A DNA stretch of 51,251 bases from Thiobacillus sp. (GCA_018263115.1 JADFDC010000015.1:1-51251), one strand, 5' to 3'. Positions 30,185-37,998 are shown, counted from the stretch's first letter. Notes: generated by a model not told the origin, from the sequence alone. Translations and numbers: made by a program.

Positions 30185-30213
30185 AAAAAAACGGGGCGAA
30201 TGCCCCGTTTTTT
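30185..30213. terminator. Rho-independent terminator, probably bidirectional
   Basis: ACGGGGC (30191-30197), a GAAT loop and GCCCCGT (30202-30208) form a perfect stem flanked by A-run and T-run, so it can end both phosphoribulokinase (plus) and the cytochrome c gene (minus). Confidence 0.9.
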
Positions 30214-30236
30214 ATGCGTCACCAAAAAAGTGAGCG

Positions 30237-30530
30237 CTATTTCATACCTGCATAGTACGCAGCCAAATCGGCAATGTCGGCATCGTTCAAGTCCTTGACC
30301 GCTTTGATCATTTTCTTGTGATTGCGCGTGCCGGTCTGATATTCCTTCATGGCCTTGATAAAGTCAGCCTCGGTTTTACCGGCGATGGGCGGATCATCCT
30401 TGCCTGTGTCGCCATGACATTGCGCGCAGTTTTCGGATTTCGCCTTGCCTGCAGCCGCATCTCCCGCTTGCGCGTTCAACGACATCAGAAAACAGCCACT
30501 CGTCAATACCAATACAGTTTTCCAGTTCAT
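30237..30530 (-). CDS. Small periplasmic class I cytochrome c (c553-like)
   Basis: This 97-aa protein has a signal peptide ending NAQA-GD (about residue 22) and one heme motif CAQCH (35-39), followed by GDTGKDDPPIAG and a late Met (KKMIKAV) as likely sixth ligand. The C-terminal DIADLAAYYAGMK helix is standard for class I cytochromes. AAGGAGA precedes the ATG at 30530. A perfect FNR-type box lies 110-123 bp upstream. Its place beside the decaheme conduit makes it a candidate periplasmic shuttle, comparable in role to MtoD of iron oxidisers; that role is inferred from position only. Confidence 0.93.
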   Translation of the reverse strand: MNWKTVLVLTSGCFLMSLNAQAGDAAAGKAKSENCAQCHGDTGKDDPPIAGKTEADFIKAMKEYQTGTRNHKKMIKAVKDLNDADIADLAAYYAGMK

Positions 30531-30639
30531 TTTTTGTCTCCTTAAGTCTTTCTTGAAAAGCTCCCTGTCAGCTACTGGGCAAGATTAGATCAATCGGCTA
30601 TCAATCAGGCTTGAAACAAATATAAATCTTTATAAAAAG

Positions 30640-30653
30640 TTGATGAGAATCAA
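30640..30653. promoter_or_regulatory. FNR/DNR-type operator (TTGAT-N4-ATCAA)
   Basis: TTGATGAGAATCAA is a perfect match to the FNR/ANR/DNR consensus. It lies between the Crp/Fnr regulator gene and the monoheme cytochrome gene, 110 bp upstream of the cytochrome ATG, with AT-rich sequence (TATATT at 30624-30619 on the minus strand) downstream as a possible -10. Confidence 0.75.
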
Positions 30654-30681
30654 TAAAACGCTTAAAGGCTGAATAAGGATT

Positions 30682-31416
30682 TCAGATGTTTTTTCCATTG
30701 GGGCATCGTTCAACGCGTTGCCAGCCGTTATAAGACTGCAATTTCTCAACATCGAGAATGCGTATCTGATGACCAGTGACCCGAATGATATTTTCTTCCT
30801 CCAGTTGATGAAGGGTGCGCGAGAAAGTTTCCCGGCTTAGTCCCAGTATGCCGGCGACATCATTTTTCAAACCGGGGAGGGTAACGTCGTAGTGCCGGAC
30901 ATGCAGATCTGGTCGGTGCTGTAGCAGAAACGAAGCCAGGCGCTGTGCTGACGATCGCAAGTGACAGTTGTCGATGTCCTTGATCAAGGTGTGCATGCGG
31001 CGACAGACTCCCGCCATCATTTTGCCCGCCAGCATGCAGTTATGGTCCAGCGCTTCCATTAGAGCGATGCGCTTGATCGCCAGCAAATAGCTGTCTTCAA
31101 TGGCCTGGGCAGTGCTGGGGCAGGGGGCCTGCAGAAACATGGGGATCTCGCCGAAGCATTGCCCGCGCGAGACAATATCAATCACCTTTTCCTGATTGCG
31201 CGAATGGCCGATGGAAAGTTTTATGCTGCCGCTGACAACGGTAAACAGCGCGTCAGCCGGGTCGCCCTCGCGGAACAGGGTTTCCTTTTTTTTCAGCACG
31301 ATTTCCTTGGCGCCTGTGGCAAGGCGCTGTAGTTCGGCATCGCCCAGCTCCTGGAAATACGGCAGCCGCCCCATGATTTCCATTATCTGGGGTGGGCTCA
31401 ACTCAAGCGCGATCAT
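30682..31416 (-). CDS. Crp/Fnr-family transcriptional regulator (DNR-like)
   Basis: This 244-aa regulator has an N-terminal cyclic-nucleotide-binding-like sensor fold (about 15-130), the long dimerisation helix (about 131-160), and a C-terminal helix-turn-helix (about 182-212). The recognition helix reads LSRETFSRTL, with the E196/S199/R200 (ExxSR) pattern of FNR and DNR proteins that read TTGAT half-sites. The N-terminal Cys cluster of [4Fe-4S] FNR is absent; scattered Cys occur at 87, 99, 127, 138, 151 and 238, so oxygen sensing through an iron-sulfur cluster is unlikely, and the signal may be heme- or NO-based as in DNR. It is divergent from the decaheme gene and lies upstream of the cytochrome with the matching box. 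Confidence 0.9.
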   Translation of the reverse strand: MIALELSPPQIMEIMGRLPYFQELGDAELQRLATGAKEIVLKKKETLFREGDPADALFTVVSGSIKLSIGHSRNQEKVIDIVSRGQCFGEIPMFLQAPCPSTAQAIEDSYLLAIKRIALMEALDHNCMLAGKMMAGVCRRMHTLIKDIDNCHLRSSAQRLASFLLQHRPDLHVRHYDVTLPGLKNDVAGILGLSRETFSRTLHQLEEENIIRVTGHQIRILDVEKLQSYNGWQRVERCPNGKNI

Positions 31417-31556
31417 GTCTTCTCCAAGTTTTTCAGGACTTGCTTTATATAGGCCGCGTCCTGTGCGGGTTAGCGATGAATATATTTCAACCCTTTGGTT
31501 TCTTAATCAAACCGAATACCAGTTTAGTTCGCAAAGTAACATTTTTTTAATAAAAA

Positions 31557-31570
31557 TTGACTTGCGTCAC
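31557..31570. promoter_or_regulatory. Imperfect Crp/Fnr-type site
   Basis: TTGA-CTTGCG-TCAC matches TTGA-N6-TCAA at seven of eight positions and contains the dyad TGAC-TTGC-GTCA. It lies in the divergent region of the regulator and the decaheme gene, 140 bp from the regulator start. Confidence 0.4.
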
Positions 31571-31627
31571 AAAACTGGCCGGGGGGGGGTGGAACCAACT
31601 GGCTTCACGTGTATAAACAAGACAAAT

Positions 31628-31647
31628 TTGGCTGAAATACCAGCCAA
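31628..31647. repeat. Inverted repeat upstream of the decaheme gene
   Basis: TTGGCTG-AAATAC-CAGCCAA has perfect 7-bp arms and no T-run, so it is more like an operator or leader hairpin than a terminator. Confidence 0.5.
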
Positions 31648-31794
31648 TTACAAATATAAATAACAAAAGCTTCGCACGAGGGAAAGCTTGGATTGATTCA
31701 GGACCGGAGATTCAGATACGTCCGTAATGGATGCTATCAAGTGTCTATGTCCCAATCTTGTCCAAGCGATTAAAAAACAATTGAGCGTTGGTCT

Positions 31795-31825
31795 GGCCAT
31801 CCATCGGCTGATGGAATCAATGGCC
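31795..31825 (+). promoter_or_regulatory. Nested hairpin in the leader of the decaheme gene
   Basis: GGCCAT (31795-31800) pairs with ATGGCC (31820-31825), and inside it CCAT (31801-31804) pairs with ATGG (31811-31814) with a small bulge. It ends 62 bp before the start codon and may influence mRNA stability or translation. Confidence 0.4.
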
Positions 31826-31887
31826 TCCAGCGACGTGTGATTTGAGCTGAATGGTTTGCAGGACTTCACATTAAAGGGGGGGTAAGC

Positions 31888-32910
31888 ATGGGTATGCGGG
31901 AACGTTTGGGCATCTTCAAGGGAGGCCTTGCACGCTTGCTATGGCCTGTGTCCGCAACAGTACTGGCTTTTGGGCTGGTTTCCGGTCTGGCTGTCAACGC
32001 GGAAGACACACCGGCCAGCAACAAGCTGGGCAAAGGAGACACGGTTCTTAAAGGCGACGGTAAATGCACGGGCTGCCACGATGATTCCGACAACCCGAGT
32101 CCTACCATGCTGGAAGAACGTCCCTGGATCCTTTCTATCGCCAAGACCAAACACGGCACGGTCGCAGACGGCCGTACTCCCACTTGTGCCAATTGCCATG
32201 GCGAAAGCACATCCCATATGAAAAAGGGCCCGGATGGCAAGCGTCCCGCGCCTGACAGGGCATTCAAGAAAACCACACCTGCCGCAATTCAGGATGAAGC
32301 ATGCACTTCCTGCCACAAAGGCGGCAACCACATGTTCTGGTCAAGCAGCGCACACGCTAATCGAGGTGTAGCATGCGTTTCCTGCCACGACATCCACAAC
32401 AGCGGGCACGACAAAGCTCGTGACAGGAAAACCCAGACTGAAGTCTGTTTCGGCTGCCACAAGGAACAGCGTGCCCAGATGAACCGGCCGTCACACCATC
32501 CGGTGCCGGAAGGCAAGATGGCCTGCTCTGATTGCCATAACCCCCACGGTTCATCAGGTCCCAAGCAGTTGAAGAAGGATAGCGTCAACGAGACCTGCTA
32601 CATGTGCCATACGGAGAAGCGCGGGCCGTTCATCCATAACCATCAGCCGGTGACAGAGGACTGCAGCATTTGTCACAACGCACATGGCACGACCGCGACC
32701 AACCTTCTGAAGCAGCGGCAGCCTTTGCTGTGCCAGAACTGTCACAGCAGCGACAGCCACCGTACGCAGTTGATGCAGCAGCTTCCTGGAAGATCAACCA
32801 GTACAGGTGCTTTGGGAGCAATGGCACGTGGTTGCACGAATTGCCATACGAATATCCACGGTGGCAACAGCACCGAAAACAATGCGACTGTCGGACGCTT
32901 CCGTCGTTAA
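31888..32910 (+). CDS. mtoA: Periplasmic decaheme cytochrome c, MtrA/MtoA/PioA (DmsE) family
   Basis: This 340-aa secreted protein has exactly ten CxxCH heme motifs, with Cys at residues 60, 100, 139, 163, 187, 213, 237, 259, 282 and 316, after a signal peptide ending near Ala38. Length, heme number and spacing fit the DmsE/MtrA family, whose members thread through an MtrB-type barrel and form an electron wire across the outer membrane. The next gene encodes that barrel. In autotrophic iron oxidisers the equivalent is MtoA (or PioA); in metal reducers, MtrA. The direction of electron flow cannot be told from sequence, so the symbol is by context. The ATG follows a G7 ribosome-binding site; a second ATG is two codons on. 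Confidence 0.93.
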   Translation: MGMRERLGIFKGGLARLLWPVSATVLAFGLVSGLAVNAEDTPASNKLGKGDTVLKGDGKCTGCHDDSDNPSPTMLEERPWILSIAKTKHGTVADGRTPTCANCHGESTSHMKKGPDGKRPAPDRAFKKTTPAAIQDEACTSCHKGGNHMFWSSSAHANRGVACVSCHDIHNSGHDKARDRKTQTEVCFGCHKEQRAQMNRPSHHPVPEGKMACSDCHNPHGSSGPKQLKKDSVNETCYMCHTEKRGPFIHNHQPVTEDCSICHNAHGTTATNLLKQRQPLLCQNCHSSDSHRTQLMQQLPGRSTSTGALGAMARGCTNCHTNIHGGNSTENNATVGRFRR

Positions 32911-32931
32911 TCAGGCCAGAGGAGAGTGAAC

Positions 32932-35025
32932 ATGAGCTGCACAAAAAAACGCTTTGAACTTACCGCCCTGGCAACCGCACTGATGGTGGTTTATGCGCCC
33001 GCGATGGCGGCAGACAAGGATCTTGAGTTGATTAGCAAGATTTCCAGTTCGGTATCGGTGGGGGTGGGGTACTGGAACAACGATCGTCCACAAATGGGAA
33101 TTTTCGATGGCATGCGGGATGATGGCGCGTATCTCCTGCTGGACGCAGACATCATCTCCCGAAATGATGACACGGGAACCTGGACATCCCTGAGCACCAC
33201 GAATCTGGGGCTGGATAGCCGGGAAATCAACGCGGAATACAACGTACAGGGAAATTGGGGAGTTACTCTGGATTACAACCAGACTCCCAGGGAAGCACCG
33301 TATACGGTCAATACCTCATTAATTGGTTTGGGAACGCAGGAGCAGGTGGTGGGTCCAGCCATTGCCACGGGTGCGCTCACTGGAGCCAATGTGCAACTTG
33401 GCACTGAACGCCAGAAATATGGCCTGGGCTTCTACAAGAATCTCAATTTCCTGATGCCCGGTCTTGCCTTCAAGGCGAACTACTCACACGAAAACAAGGA
33501 AGGAAACCGCCATTGGGGCCGGGGCGGGGCGGCCGAATTCGCGGTTGAGCCCATCGACTATACCACCCGCCAATTTGAAGCCATTTTTGATTACACCAGC
33601 AAATTGCTTCAACTATCTGGCGGCTATATTGGGAGCTGGTTTGAAAACGCCAACGATCTGGTCTGTTCGAGAACGGCGGCACAAACCTGTGGCGCAGTCG
33701 GCCCTTTCTATCTGACGTTGCCTTTCGACAATCAGGCGCATCAGGCATATGTAAGTGGTGCCTACCACTTCACCCCAACCATGACGGGGACGTTTAAAGC
33801 TTCCTATACTCATGCCACCGTCGATGAGGCTGTCCCGACAGCTGGGATAGCTGCAATACCCAGGTATGTGGGCGCTCCAACAGTTTTCGATGCAGAGGTG
33901 AATACTACTCTGGTGCAACTCGGCTTGACGGCACACCCAATGCCAAAATTAAATATGGTGGCAAATTTGCGCTACCACGATGTTAATGATGAAACACCAA
34001 GGTACGATCTGATAGGGACAAATCCAGCCGGCCCGGTTACAGGACATGGAACGCCGCTTTCCTACACGACCAAATCAGGCAAACTGGAAGGAACCTACAG
34101 CTTGCAGCAAGGTTACAGCTTAGTCGCAGGCATTGATTACAGTGATCAGGAACGCACGGTACCTGTGGGTTCGACCGCGATTCCCGATAGCGAACGTTAC
34201 GTTCCGTTTCGTGCCGATCTTGACGAAATTACCTACAGGCTTCAGCTGAGAAAATCCTTGTCTGAGACCCTGAATGGTTCTCTTGCTTATCTCTACAGTG
34301 ATCGTGACGGATCCAGTTTCGCAGCAGGTCGTAACGCGGCGGTTGACCAAATAGCGCCGTTGCATATCGCAGACCGTGAACGAAACAAGATCCGTCTGAC
34401 AGCTGACTGGGCACCAACCGAGGCGCTTGGGGTGCAGTTAAACCTGGAAACGTCCAGGGACGAATATGGCATGAGCGCAGCCCGGCCCCATGGCGTTCAT
34501 GAAGGCGAGGCCAATGTTTATTCACTTGATGTCAGCTATCGCTTGAATGAAGCCTGGCAGGTATCCGCGTGGTATTCGCACGACACCAACGAGATATATC
34601 AAACGGGAAGGGGGCCTGGAGGGGCTGGCATCAAGGATGCGTCGCAGGATGACACAGGGAACGCGGTTGGCCTGAACCTGGCAGGCACGATCAATTCCAG
34701 GCTCAAAGTAGGCGCCGATGTTTCCTGGGTCAAGGAAGAGTCTTCGATTATCCAGACTTGGACGGCTGGTGCTGTCACGCAAGTGCCAGACATCACCAGC
34801 ACGGCTACACGCATCAAGCTGTTTGGCGAGTATGCGCTCAACAAGAATGCTGACCTGCGTATCGATTTGATTCACGAGCGATGGAAGAGTGATGACTGGA
34901 CCTGGTTCTTCAGCGACGGCAGCAACTTTCAGTATGGCACTGCAACGGATGGAACAGCAGTCATCGTTGATCCGAAGCAAAACACTACCTTTGCGGGCAT
35001 TCGCTATATATACAAGTTCAGGTAA
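32932..35025 (+). CDS. mtoB: MtrB/PioB-family decaheme-associated outer-membrane beta-barrel
   Basis: This 697-aa outer-membrane protein is the porin partner of the decaheme cytochrome. The signal peptide ends at PAMAA (about residue 27). The rest alternates aromatic and polar residues in strand pairs, for example VSVGVGYWNNDRP, GVTLDYNQTPREAPY and FKANYSHENKEGN, and the C-terminus FAGIRYIYKFR ends in the aromatic strand expected for BAM assembly. The start is ATG 32932, with AGAGGAGAG 8 bases upstream; the in-frame GTG at 32926 is too close to that site. The mature N-terminus lacks the CxxC motif known in Shewanella MtrB. No surface multiheme cytochrome or CymA homologue follows; a strong terminator does. 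Confidence 0.92.
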   Translation: MSCTKKRFELTALATALMVVYAPAMAADKDLELISKISSSVSVGVGYWNNDRPQMGIFDGMRDDGAYLLLDADIISRNDDTGTWTSLSTTNLGLDSREINAEYNVQGNWGVTLDYNQTPREAPYTVNTSLIGLGTQEQVVGPAIATGALTGANVQLGTERQKYGLGFYKNLNFLMPGLAFKANYSHENKEGNRHWGRGGAAEFAVEPIDYTTRQFEAIFDYTSKLLQLSGGYIGSWFENANDLVCSRTAAQTCGAVGPFYLTLPFDNQAHQAYVSGAYHFTPTMTGTFKASYTHATVDEAVPTAGIAAIPRYVGAPTVFDAEVNTTLVQLGLTAHPMPKLNMVANLRYHDVNDETPRYDLIGTNPAGPVTGHGTPLSYTTKSGKLEGTYSLQQGYSLVAGIDYSDQERTVPVGSTAIPDSERYVPFRADLDEITYRLQLRKSLSETLNGSLAYLYSDRDGSSFAAGRNAAVDQIAPLHIADRERNKIRLTADWAPTEALGVQLNLETSRDEYGMSAARPHGVHEGEANVYSLDVSYRLNEAWQVSAWYSHDTNEIYQTGRGPGGAGIKDASQDDTGNAVGLNLAGTINSRLKVGADVSWVKEESSIIQTWTAGAVTQVPDITSTATRIKLFGEYALNKNADLRIDLIHERWKSDDWTWFFSDGSNFQYGTATDGTAVIVDPKQNTTFAGIRYIYKFR

Positions 35026-35064
35026 TGTGGGCCGGTCTTGTACCTAATTGACCGGGGCATCTAA

Positions 35065-35092
35065 AAAAGGGCGGCGCATGCCGCCCTTCTTA
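35065..35092 (+). terminator. Rho-independent terminator after mtoB
   Basis: AAGGGCGGC (35067-35075), loop GCAT and GCCGCCCTT (35080-35088) form a perfect 9-bp stem followed by CTTATTT. It closes the two-gene mtoAB operon 40 bp after mtoB. Confidence 0.9.
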
Positions 35093-35218
35093 TTTGTGGT
35101 TAGGACTCTGGTAACAATCTTTGGCACGAACTTCTTAACTATTGCAATTTGGTGTCAAGGCGTTCAGCACGGTTTTAGGGGTTTGGGTACGCAAAATTAA
35201 TCCGGTAGAATTCTGGCA

Positions 35219-35524
35219 ATGCAACGCGCCTTTCATGCCTTTCTACTGGCTTTTGCCCTGCTGTTCGCTCAGGGCGGCATGGCTGCGCATGCCATCAGCC
35301 ATATGGCGCACGCAAGTCACGCTGGTGATGAAGGTGTGCCGCAGGATTCGGCCAGCGATCTTTGCGTGGGCTATGCGCAACTCTCGGGCAGCGCGCCGTT
35401 GCAAGTTCAGGCTTTGCAGCCTGAGTGCCTCGCCCGGCATGAAGCGCCACAGATACATTTTTCGGCATTTGTTTCCCGCACCGTTTCCCAATCGCGTGCA
35501 CGCGATCCGCCTGCTTTTTCCTGA
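35219..35524 (+). CDS. Small secreted His-containing hypothetical protein
   Basis: This 101-aa protein has a clear signal peptide (MQRAFHAFLLAFALLFAQGGMAAHA) followed by a short His-bearing stretch HAISHMAHASHAGDEG. There are two Cys, and the remainder is low in recognisable motifs. I cannot name a family. Its position 68 bp before an outer-membrane protein and a ZnuA/ZnuB-type pair suggests a periplasmic metal-binding or metal-delivery role, which is inference from His content and neighbours. No convincing Zur box was found upstream. A small hairpin (CAGCCG 35545-35550 with CGGCTG 35559-35564) separates it from the next gene. Confidence 0.7.
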   Translation: MQRAFHAFLLAFALLFAQGGMAAHAISHMAHASHAGDEGVPQDSASDLCVGYAQLSGSAPLQVQALQPECLARHEAPQIHFSAFVSRTVSQSRARDPPAFS

Positions 35525-35592
35525 ACAGTTTGTTTGAGATTTTCCAGCCGTGACCATCCGGCTGGGTGTCAATTTTTGTTCAAGGAAGAATC

Positions 35593-36999
35593 ATGCACAT
35601 GTTTAAATTGGGCAAGCATGCCCTGCTGGCAACCGCCATTACCATCGCACTCTCAACGCCGGCCCATGCCGTGACAGACGCCGAGTGGTCGGCGCTCAAG
35701 GATGAAATCCAGAAAATGAAGGCAGCATACGAGTCCCGTATTTCCGAACTGGAAACGAGAGTCAAGTCTGCGGAGAGCAAAGCCAGTGCTGCTGAAGATA
35801 AAGCTGTCAAAGTTGAAACCCGGGCGGCACAAGCCGAGCAGCCCAAATCTACCACCAGCCGATTCAATCCTGATGTGTCGCTGATTCTGCAAGGTAAATA
35901 CGCGCATATGGACGATGTTGACGAGCGGCATCTCACCGGCTTCATGCAGGGCGGGCATGATCATGGCGGCGAGCGCGGGTTTTCGCTGGATCATACCGAA
36001 TTGAGCCTGTCGGCCAATGTCGATCAGATATTCAGGGGCTACGCCAACTTCGCGATCGTCGACGAGGAGATTGAAGTCGAGGAAGCCTGGTTCCAGACAC
36101 TTGGCCTGGGCAAGGGGTTCTCCCTGAAAGGCGGACGTTTCCTGTCGGCCCTGGGCTATCAAAACGAGCAGCACCCGCATGCCTGGGATTTTGCTGACAA
36201 CAATCTGGCCTACAAGGCCTTGTTTGGTGAGGGCTATGGACAGGATGGCTTGCAACTCAAATGGCTGGCGCCGACGGATTTGTTCATCGAGCCTTTTGTT
36301 GAAATCGGCCGTGGCGCGGCTTTCCCGGGAACCGACCGCAACAGGAATGGCGCGGGCGCGGTGGCAGCAGGCGTGCATATGGGTGGCGATGTGGGTACAT
36401 CCAACAGCTGGCGTGCCGGCGTATCGCACCTGAGAACCAAGGCCAGCGAACGTGAATTCGAGGGGCACGATCCGGCTGACGTCGAAGTCGTGGGTGATTT
36501 CACCGGCAAGTCTAAAACCTGGCTGGCGGATTTTGTCTGGAAGTGGGCGCCCAATGGCAATACCAGGACGAACAACTTCAAGTTTGCCGCCGAGTATTTC
36601 CGGCGCGACGAGTCAGGTACGTTGAATTGTGATGATGCCGATCTGGCAGATCCCAGCGCATGCACGGGCGCGTTGAGCGGAGCATACAAATCCGATCAAT
36701 CCGGCATGTACGCACAGGCGGTGTATCAGTTCATGCCGCAATGGCGTGCCGGCTATCGCTATGACAAGCTGTGGCGCGGTGATGCGGACTTCAATGGCGC
36801 GGATATCGGCGGCATGATCGCTTCGCTGGGTGATTACGATCCCAGTCGCCATTCCCTCATGCTGGACTGGAGCCCATCGGAGTTTTCGCGTGTGCGACTG
36901 CAATACAGCAAGGACAAGAGCATGGATGGACAAAGCGAGAACCAGTGGTTTGTTCAGTACATCCACAGCCTGGGTGCCCACGGTGCCCACAAGTTCTGA
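35593..36999 (+). CDS. Outer-membrane barrel protein with N-terminal coiled coil, metal-uptake associated
   Basis: This 468-aa protein has a signal peptide (cut near AHA, residue 26), an N-terminal coiled coil (about 30-82) and a beta-barrel that ends in WFVQYIHSLGAHGAHKF. A His/Asp motif, GGHDHGGERG (residues 120-129), sits at the start of the barrel and could bind metal. This layout is seen in outer-membrane proteins encoded beside zinc ABC transporters, where they may admit Zn(II) into the periplasm. The ATG at 35593 follows AAGGAAG; upstream in-frame codons lack a ribosome-binding site. It is not a TonB-dependent receptor: no plug domain or TonB box is seen. Confidence 0.82.
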   Translation: MHMFKLGKHALLATAITIALSTPAHAVTDAEWSALKDEIQKMKAAYESRISELETRVKSAESKASAAEDKAVKVETRAAQAEQPKSTTSRFNPDVSLILQGKYAHMDDVDERHLTGFMQGGHDHGGERGFSLDHTELSLSANVDQIFRGYANFAIVDEEIEVEEAWFQTLGLGKGFSLKGGRFLSALGYQNEQHPHAWDFADNNLAYKALFGEGYGQDGLQLKWLAPTDLFIEPFVEIGRGAAFPGTDRNRNGAGAVAAGVHMGGDVGTSNSWRAGVSHLRTKASEREFEGHDPADVEVVGDFTGKSKTWLADFVWKWAPNGNTRTNNFKFAAEYFRRDESGTLNCDDADLADPSACTGALSGAYKSDQSGMYAQAVYQFMPQWRAGYRYDKLWRGDADFNGADIGGMIASLGDYDPSRHSLMLDWSPSEFSRVRLQYSKDKSMDGQSENQWFVQYIHSLGAHGAHKF

Positions 37000-37104
37000 G
37001 TTTCCGTTGCGCGACCCATCTATCATGCTCCGCCTCGCTGCGAAGCTTTACGTAGCTGGGGCCGCTCAAGACGACATTCAGTTCAAGCAAAATTGGAGCA
37101 AGAC

Positions 37105-37998
37105 ATGAAACGCTTTTTATTTTTATTGGCATTGGTGGTGGTCGCGCCGGTCCAGGCCGCGCTCAACGTCTTCGCCTGTGAACCCGAATGGGGGGCGCTG
37201 GCAAAGGAGATTGGCGGAGATAATGTAAAAGTCTATCTCGCCACGACGGCGATGCAGGATCCGCATCACATCGAAGCGCGACCTTCGCTGATCGCGAAAA
37301 TGCGCCAGGCCGATCTGATCGTCTGCACCGGTGCTGAGCTGGAAATCGGCTGGCTGCCGGTGCTGCTATCTGAATCGGGTAATGCCAGAGTTCAACCGGG
37401 CCAGCCGGGCCATTTCGAGGCGGCTCGTTATGTAGCCCTGTTGGAGAAACCGGCAAAACTGGATAGAAGCGAAGGCGATGTTCATGCTGCTGGCAATCCT
37501 CATATCCAGACCGATCCGCGTAACATTGCCAAGGTGGCAAGCGCGCTTGCCAGGATGATGGCGCAGATTGATTCGGCCAATGCTGTGAAATTCAGGCAAC
37601 GCGAGCAGGATTTCCAGTCCCGCTGGTCGCAAGCCATCCGGAACTGGGAAGCCAAAGCCGCCTCGCTCCGGGGGGTGCCGGTGGCCGTGCAGCACAAGGG
37701 GTTTCCTTATTTGCAGGATTGGCTGGGTTTGAAGGAGGTGGTGGCACTGGAACCCAAACCGGGTGTGGATCCATCGGCAGCTTACCTGGCGCAGGTAGTA
37801 AGTGGACTCAAAACACAACCAGCAAAAATGATTCTTAGAGCGGCCTACCAATCTGACCGGCCAAGCCGATGGTTGTCCGAACGAGCGGGCATCCCTGCCG
37901 TGGAGCTGCCTTACACCGTGGGTGGCAGTGCCCGGGCGAATGATTTGTTCGGTCTGTTCGACGATACGATAGAGCGCCTGCTGAACGGATTGAAATGA
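37105..37998 (+). CDS. ZnuA-like metal ABC transporter substrate-binding protein
   Basis: This 297-aa periplasmic protein belongs to the cluster 9 (ZnuA/TroA) family. The signal peptide is MKRFLFLLALVVVAPVQA. Three His expected as metal ligands are in DPHHIEARPS (H55), GNPHIQTDP (H133) and VAVQHKGFPYLQDWLGL (H197), favouring zinc over manganese (Mn proteins usually use Asp/Glu as well). The His/Asp-rich flexible loop of classical ZnuA is missing. The ATG at 37105 is preceded by GGAGCAAG; the frame continues upstream without a start signal. It overlaps the permease gene by 4 bp. Confidence 0.9.
   Translation: MKRFLFLLALVVVAPVQAALNVFACEPEWGALAKEIGGDNVKVYLATTAMQDPHHIEARPSLIAKMRQADLIVCTGAELEIGWLPVLLSESGNARVQPGQPGHFEAARYVALLEKPAKLDRSEGDVHAAGNPHIQTDPRNIAKVASALARMMAQIDSANAVKFRQREQDFQSRWSQAIRNWEAKAASLRGVPVAVQHKGFPYLQDWLGLKEVVALEPKPGVDPSAAYLAQVVSGLKTQPAKMILRAAYQSDRPSRWLSERAGIPAVELPYTVGGSARANDLFGLFDDTIERLLNGLK

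Larger units (their letters stand above)
31417..31887. other. 471-bp regulatory region between the Crp/Fnr gene and the decaheme cytochrome gene
   Basis: No convincing coding sequence is present. The region is AT-rich in its first half and holds a possible Crp/Fnr half-matched site (31557-31570), a run of nine G (31581-31589), a 7-bp inverted repeat (31628-31647), a nested hairpin (31795-31825) and a run of seven G serving as ribosome-binding site (31876-31882). It should contain divergent promoters for the regulator and for the decaheme operon, but no clear -35/-10 pair was identified. Confidence 0.7.

Noticed and set aside
31496-31515. TTG-N10-CAA sequence resembling an FNR box
   Set aside because: The half-sites are two bases too far apart for a Crp/Fnr dimer.
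31648-31869. 73-aa minus-strand frame in the region upstream of the decaheme gene
   Set aside because: No ribosome-binding site, no recognisable sequence, and it overlaps the leader hairpins; treated as non-coding.
35525-35592. Small hairpin before the outer-membrane protein gene as a terminator
   Set aside because: Only 6 bp of stem and an interrupted T-run some bases away; too weak to call separately.
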